The notes under the pieces were generated by a model. The model did no database searches. It saw only the letters and a list, made by a program, of their open reading frames with translations, and was not told where the DNA came from. 9,734 nt of DNA from Clostridia bacterium (GTDB lineage: Bacteria; Bacillota_A; Clostridia; UBA1212; UBA1255): contig JAFWZH010000077.1 of the NCBI GenBank assembly GCA_017522515.1, forward strand, positions 1-9,734, written 5' to 3'. Positions 7,501 to 9,734 of this stretch are shown here, piece by piece. The translations under genes and the position numbers were made by a program. Position 1 is the stretch's first letter, and each line of letters starts with the position of its first letter.

Positions 7501-8140
7501 TATATTTGTGAGTCAAATTCTCTTCAGAGACAACATATTCAACTTTAGCTTTTAGAGAGGCTTCTTCGCCATCCACTTCTATCTCTACATCTGCTTCTGC
7601 GGAATACTTTTTTGCCTTATCTTGCGCAAAAGTTTGAGTCTGAAAGACAGGAAGCATAGACAATGTTAACACCAAACACATAACTGTTGTTGCTGCAACT
7701 TTAGCTTTTTTCTTTTTGACAATAAGCACTACGATTGTTACAATCGCTCCAAGAGTGAGCACAGCACCAACAATCATCAAGATTTTAAAAAGCATAGAAT
7801 TTTCATTGCGAACTATACCAAAAGTATATGTAGCTGACATCGTTTCACCACTGCCAAGTGCTCCAAGTTTAAAATCAGCGGTGTTGTCTGATATTTCAAA
7901 TCCGTCAGCTTCAATTTCATTGACAATAATGTTTTTAATCGAAAATTGATTTTTGTTTTCCAGTAATAAATTCAACTCAATTTTCTCTCCGGATTTATAT
8001 TCTTTTTTATCAGTAGTGATATTAAATACCACCGATTCATCCGGAGTATCATTCTCGTTCGCAATTGCAGGTATTACAAATACAGCAATTGCAATTACGA
8101 CAGCCCAAAAAATAGATAACAGTGTTCTTGTTTTTTTCAT
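4535..8140 (-). CDS. multidomain cell-surface M4 (thermolysin-like) zinc metalloprotease
   Basis: A 1201-residue exported protease. Signal peptide at 1-27 (likely cut at AIA|N); small beta domain 35-110; membrane segment 116-141 followed by KKKK; a second signal-like segment 148-172 ending TFA|Q; InlB B-type repeat 212-279 (GYVFAGWF, LYAGW); Ig-like domain about 285-375; FTP/PepSY-type propeptide about 440-590; M4 catalytic module about 605-890 with HEFTH at 730-734, third zinc ligand E756 in GAIDEGYAD, and catalytic H813 in DGGGVHTNS. Two carboxypeptidase-regulatory-like beta domains (893-970, 977-1062) and a YfaP/DUF2135-like domain (RVVLSWGRIPYDLDSHL, 1070-1201) follow. All catalytic residues are present. 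M4 enzymes cut peptides on the N-side of hydrophobic residues. The start is ATG 8140, with GGAGG at 8150-8146; the frame remains open to 8248 but that extension is not signal-like. Confidence 0.95.
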   Translation of the reverse strand: MKKTRTLLSIFWAVVIAIAVFVIPAIANENDTPDESVVFNITTDKKEYKSGEKIELNLLLENKNQFSIKNIIVNEIEADGFEISDNTADFKLGALGSGETMSATYTFGIVRNENSMLFKILMIVGAVLTLGAIVTIVVLIVKKKKAKVAATTVMCLVLTLSMLPVFQTQTFAQDKAKKYSAEADVEIEVDGEEASLKAKVEYVVSEENLTHKYTVSFNTDGGNNIAAVEVEEGQKISEPETPVKEGYVFAGWFADEGHTEIFLFEETPVVKDMTLYAGWIEGTIDDFVVAYIASQIDIVFQQGDNINHVTRDVGLPTELEGVTGVSLKWISSDELISEDGEVTRPENEDEKVTLTLFVEKNEAKCERQHVLNVIHKSNRVIDDIQNSSVIDIENMNPEGELDISYNDDKTQVTSIEGKYSELVVENADDALDAIQGIRTIVGVTDPYNELKLVVVNSDEYGAEYTFAQVYNGYEVYARRITVSANLSGVTDSLGSGFYPSTKLAEIDTNIKVAQQDAEKIANNKYGGECKVVEGSTNFVYYTINEYENSPVFAYRMDVAGEDSNNKYTEATIFIDSQTGEIAHIEKHITGVSAETGSGKNELGQKVSFPVVFTWTDWYFYYMQDIERDIQMYNQAFDTNFRIGSEINWWTDETAISAYTNMIKTFDWFKNTLNRNSLDGNGMNIKVVVHNDLYDDNAFWHGGKKTLNFCDNSFGSSLKTSTAAALDVVAHEFTHGVVDYITGDGLPYENATGAIDEGYADIFGCLIDGDWQLGEDWMTLRDASNPTAYEAPDKLSSPFYVDYTVDSSDGGGVHTNSSLVYHAAYLMNKYGMSKTTLAKVWYKSLSMGYDSTSDFYTVRRNVLKAAKKMNLDEELIVIIKKAFDEVEIFGARGTLSGTVTDVEGNPIVGAEISFEHNGAVVDTTQTDNNGSYSVLLDAQNYSVKISADDYVSYVAVAEVFEEETAILNATLVKAGNGTVCGTVVSATSAMTISNVTLNVRSGLNMKNGTIIKTAKTNNSGLFNFELEAGYYTIEMVCEGYTTGYVNVLVNSGESSVANGSLSPVMTSSTYRVVLSWGRIPYDLDSHLYGETTDGSAYHVYYLNKEALNSTGREVANLDVDDINSYGPETTTFVVETEGKYEFVVHRYSFSGSLPDSGATVEVYNGTKLIAKFIVDSTQSDSYRYWNVFTIENGIFKTVNTMR

Positions 8141-8186
8141 TTTAACCTCCACATTAAATTGATGTTGCTTATTTTTGTTACACTCT

Positions 8187-8212
8187 AAAAAAACACCGCA
8201 ATCTGTGTTTTT
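8187..8212 (-). terminator. hairpin with T run in the protease leader (possible attenuator)
   Basis: Read on the minus strand, AAAAACAC (8212-8205) pairs perfectly with GTGTTTTT (8196-8189) around an 8-nt loop, and the T run continues to 8187. It sits 47 bases before the protease start and downstream of the likely promoter at 8247-8274, the position of a transcriptional attenuator. The stem has few GC pairs, so its strength is doubtful. It could also terminate plus-strand transcription weakly. Confidence 0.4.
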
Positions 8213-8235
8213 CGCAATGAACCAACAAAAAAGCA

Positions 8236-8287
8236 CATCATTTTGCATGATAAAAAGTGAGAACTAAATTTCAAAGGGTATTTTTTA
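8236..8287 (+). repeat. dispersed intergenic repeat, copy 3 (terminal third only)
   Basis: Similar to the end of copy 1: ATCATTTTGCATGA, then AAAAAGTGAGA, then ACTAAATTTCAA and GGG before a T run. The hairpin of copy 1 (464-501) is kept in form: AAAAAGTG (8252-8259) faces TATTTTTT (8279-8286), pairing through two G-U pairs. The inner stem is weaker. The upstream two thirds of the repeat are absent. Confidence 0.55.
8247..8274 (-). promoter_or_regulatory. likely promoter of the M4 protease gene
   Basis: On the minus strand a -35 box TTGAAA (8274-8269) and a -10 box TATCAT (8252-8247) are separated by 16 bp. Transcription would start near 8240, giving a leader of about 100 nt that includes the hairpin at 8187-8212. 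The promoter lies within the partial repeat copy 3, so the repeat may have supplied it. Confidence 0.45.
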
Positions 8288-8298
8288 CATGGTTAGAT

Positions 8299-8327
8299 TT
8301 GACACTACTACCGATCCGCCGTATAGT
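8299..8327 (+). promoter_or_regulatory. promoter of the IS21-like transposase genes
   Basis: A consensus -35 box TTGACA (8299-8304) and a -10 box TATAGT (8322-8327) are separated by 17 bp, oriented toward istA. Transcription would begin near 8334, just before the leader hairpin. Confidence 0.6.
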
Positions 8328-8345
8328 GCATTATCATATTTTAAT

Positions 8346-8393
8346 CCTATAATGAAATTGGCACACATCTGTGTGACTATCATTTATAGGAGG
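8346..8393 (+). promoter_or_regulatory. leader hairpin masking the istA ribosome binding site
   Basis: CCTATAATGA (8346-8355) pairs with TCATTTATAGG (8380-8390) with one bulged base, enclosing a perfect inner stem CACACA (8362-8367) / TGTGTG (8370-8375). The outer stem takes in the first two bases of the ribosome binding site GGAGG (8389-8393), which lies 10 nt before the istA ATG. This fits structural limitation of transposase translation, known in principle for several IS families. Confidence 0.55.
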
Positions 8394-8403
8394 TTCGATA
8401 ACA

Positions 8404-8991
8404 ATGGTTGATTATCGAGAAATCCTGAGACTTAAGAGTCTCGGATACAAAACGAAAGACATTGCATCTAGTGTTCACAGTTCCAGAAACACAGTTTCTG
8501 AAGTGTTGACTTTAGCAGGAAATCTGCATATTTGCTGGCCACTTGATGACGATGTCACCAATGCTTCCCTGGAGGCTATGTTTTATCCAGGCAGGGATAA
8601 ATCAGATGAGGATCGTCTCATTCCTGATTATCCTAAGATTCATAGAGAACTTGCCAAGAAAGGCGTTACCCTTACACTTCTTTGGACGGAATACTGTCTG
8701 GAGGCAAGTGCTGCCGGCAAGAAACCCTACATGAGCACACAGTTTAATGACAACTATCGTAAATGGGCTCGTATCACAAAGGCCACTATGCGTATTCAGC
8801 ATAAACCGGGTGACGAAATGGAGGTTGACTGGGCTGGTGCGACAATCGATATATTCGATGAAGTTACAGGCATTGCTACTCCTGCATATCTGTTTGTCGC
8901 GGTTCTTTCCTGTAGCTGTTATGTTTATGCAGAAATCTGTCCAAACATGAAGTCAGATGCTTTTATTAACTGTCATGTACATGCTTATCAA
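8404..8991 (+). pseudogene. istA: IS21-family transposase IstA, N-terminal fragment
   Basis: Residues 1-196 match the N-terminal part of clostridial IS21 transposases: helix-turn-helix about 12-37 (SLGYKTKDIASSVHSSRNTV), the segment TLLWTEYCLEA, FNDNYRKW, and MEVDWAG at 139-145 with the first catalytic aspartate D142, then AYLFVAVLSCSCYVYAE. IstA is usually about 500 residues. Here the match ends at HVHAYQ, before the second catalytic aspartate and the C-terminal region, and the reading frame then runs out of frame through istB sequence to 9036. The start is ATG 8404 with GGAGG 10 nt upstream. The product would bind DNA at most and could not catalyse strand transfer. Confidence 0.85.
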
Positions 8992-9376
8992 CGAAGGACA
9001 TCATATCATCTTAAAGGGTGCTACCGGTTTAGGTAAGACTTATATTGCATGTGCATTAGGTAATGCTGCCTGCCGGAAGTTCAAAACCGTACGATATATC
9101 AGAATGCCGGAATCGCTTGATGAATTAGCACTTTCAAAATTAGACGGAACTTTTCGCAAAGTAATTAATGCTTACTGTAAAGCCGAACTTCTTATCATTG
9201 ATGAATGGCTAATTCGAAAGCTTTCTACACAAGAAAGATATGACATTTTTGAAATCATCGAATCTATGATTCTTTGTACACAGTACAACGATGAAGAATG
9301 GTATGGACGTATTAACCCGGAATACGACGAAGGAAGTCCTATAGCAGAAGCGCTCTATGGATCGATTACCAGATAG
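8987..9376 (+). pseudogene. istB: IS21-family helper ATPase IstB, truncated and frameshifted
   Basis: In the frame one base ahead of istA, IstB sequence starts abruptly at INEGHHIILK and continues into the Walker A motif GATGLGKT (9017-9040), YIRMPESLDEL, Walker B LLIIDEW (about 9188-9208) and LCTQYNDEEWYGRINPEY. The N-terminal domain, about 90-100 residues in family members, is missing. A few residues also seem lost between IIESM and ILCTQY, where relatives carry an AST-type sensor stretch. Near 9353-9357 an extra base shifts the frame: the expected AEALMDR reads as AEALYGS and stops at 9376, while MDR appears in the next frame. It cannot be a working IstB. Confidence 0.85.
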
Positions 9377-9504
9377 TACAAGTGGCTTTACAAAAGGCAG
9401 AGGAATTATGTTCGTCCAATTGGAATGAAATCAGCTGTTTGTTGGATCGTGTGAAGTTGCTTGAGTCGTTGCTAAATGAAAATAGAATAAATATCCCGGA
9501 ATAA
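9370..9504 (+). other. open stretch of 44 codons without a start, unrecognised
   Basis: In the frame beginning at 9370 the translation reads QIVQVALQKAEELCSSNWNE and continues to LLESLLNENRINIPE before TAA at 9502. It has a plausible helical, charged composition but no start or ribosome binding site, and is not in register with the IstB fragment. It may be the tail of another decayed gene joined by deletion, or chance. Confidence 0.2.
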
Positions 9505-9561
9505 CAGCAATGCTCTGATGACCGGAAGGAGTGCACTGTATGGGCGGAAACTATGCACTAA
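9493..9561 (+). repeat. three degenerate tandem repeats of 22-25 bp at the right side of the IS21 remnant
   Basis: Units are 9493-9517, 9518-9539 and 9540-9561. Units 2 and 3 agree at 14 of 22 positions with the pattern ATG--CGGAA----TGCACT; unit 1 keeps CCGGAA and TGCTCT with a few extra bases. IS21-family ends are known to carry several internal repeats that serve as transposase sites, and the position downstream of istB fits. A similar unit occurs at 307-321 on the other side of the window. Confidence 0.45.
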
Positions 9562-9619
9562 AATATCATTATGTAATAAAAGAGTATTATTTGGTCTGTA
9601 TCTTTTATTTATTCCCAAA

Positions 9620-9734
9620 TACATCGTCAAGTAATTTACTTGACAAAATTTCATCAAAACCCCCTTAAAATTTAGGCAATCGCCATTTTGCTCGTCGTTT
9701 TTTGCTTAAAATCATATCATTTTACATGAGAAAA
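9620..9734 (+). repeat. dispersed intergenic repeat, copy 2 (runs off the window)
   Basis: Aligned with copy 1: a near-perfect palindrome GTCAAGTAA (9626-9634) T TTACTTGAC (9636-9644), then CCCCCTTAAAATTT, then the conserved AATCGCCATTTTGCTCGTCG block (9678-9697), then AAATCATATCATTTTACATGA to the window end. The terminal hairpin present in copies 1 and 3 would follow outside the window. Confidence 0.6.

Larger units (their letters stand above)
8346..9561 (+). mobile_element. decayed IS21-family insertion sequence
   Basis: An istA-istB pair in the usual order, with a leader hairpin on the left and degenerate tandem repeats on the right, but with a large internal deletion and a frameshift. 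Exact ends cannot be placed: I could not identify terminal inverted repeats or a target duplication, so the limits given are the leader hairpin and the last tandem repeat unit. Confidence 0.6.

Noticed and set aside
5094..8162. Several plus-strand open frames of 60-140 codons across the protease gene
   Set aside because: They lie opposite a long gene with complete domain structure, lack ribosome binding sites and show low-complexity translations expected of antisense frames.
8141..8248. A 36-residue N-terminal extension of the protease frame, starting at ATG 8248
   Set aside because: The extension would put the clear signal peptide in the interior, and the ATG at 8140 has GGAGG five bases upstream. 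The extension also lies over the leader hairpin and the likely promoter.
8992..9036. The last 14 codons of the istA frame as genuine IstA sequence
   Set aside because: They are out-of-frame translation of istB bases; the adjacent frame gives a clear Walker A region from the same DNA.
9472..9657. A 61-codon minus-strand frame with a good-looking AAGGGGG before its ATG
   Set aside because: It is built from the palindrome and the tandem repeats of the non-coding region, the equivalent frame is not open in repeat copy 1, and the composition is not protein-like in any way I recognise.
9540..9668. A plus-strand small gene starting MGGNYALKYHY after GGAAGGAG
   Set aside because: The apparent ribosome binding site and start codon are parts of the 22-bp tandem repeats, and the rest of the frame crosses into the dispersed repeat.
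1..9734. CRISPR array, tRNA or rRNA genes
   Set aside because: No regularly spaced identical repeats, no tRNA cloverleaf with a TTCGA-type arm, and no rRNA-like sequence were seen on either strand.

Overview
The window looks like an accessory, transposon-scarred stretch of an AT-rich Clostridia genome (Lachnospiraceae/Oscillospiraceae-like). The clues are low GC, GGAGG-type ribosome binding sites, sigma-A promoters, a Gram-positive surface protease with an InlB-type repeat, and IS21- and IS3-family remnants of the sort common in gut Firmicutes. No rRNA, tRNA or CRISPR array was seen.

Layout. 1-517: gene-poor, with a short unrecognised minus-strand coding remnant (35-169), one copy of a dispersed non-coding repeat (350-505) and a terminator-like hairpin. 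518-675: a good promoter and a structured leader. 676-4119: three tightly coupled plus-strand genes, namely a small unrecognised protein, a DUF2156 (lysyl-phosphatidylglycerol synthase C-terminal-like, GNAT-fold) protein, and a 742-residue protein that joins an N-terminal GNAT acetyltransferase to about 480 unassigned residues and two C-terminal membrane segments. 4226-4515: an internally deleted IS3-family (IS150-like) remnant on the minus strand, whose end also forms a plus-strand terminator. 4535-8140 (minus): a 1201-residue cell-surface M4 (thermolysin-like) metalloprotease. 8141-8403: divergent control regions, including a partial third copy of the repeat. 8404-9376: a decayed IS21-family element in which the start of istA is joined to the middle of istB. 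9377-9734: decayed sequence, degenerate tandem repeats and a further copy of the dispersed repeat running off the window.

How it fits together. The three-gene operon is the most unusual part. Two acyltransferase-fold proteins and a small partner are translationally coupled, and the largest member appears membrane-tethered, so a membrane-associated acylation or aminoacylation role is a reasonable but unproven inference. The protease is convergent with this operon and is bracketed by transposon debris, consistent with the region being assembled by insertion and deletion. Both transposon remnants are internally deleted and should be inactive.
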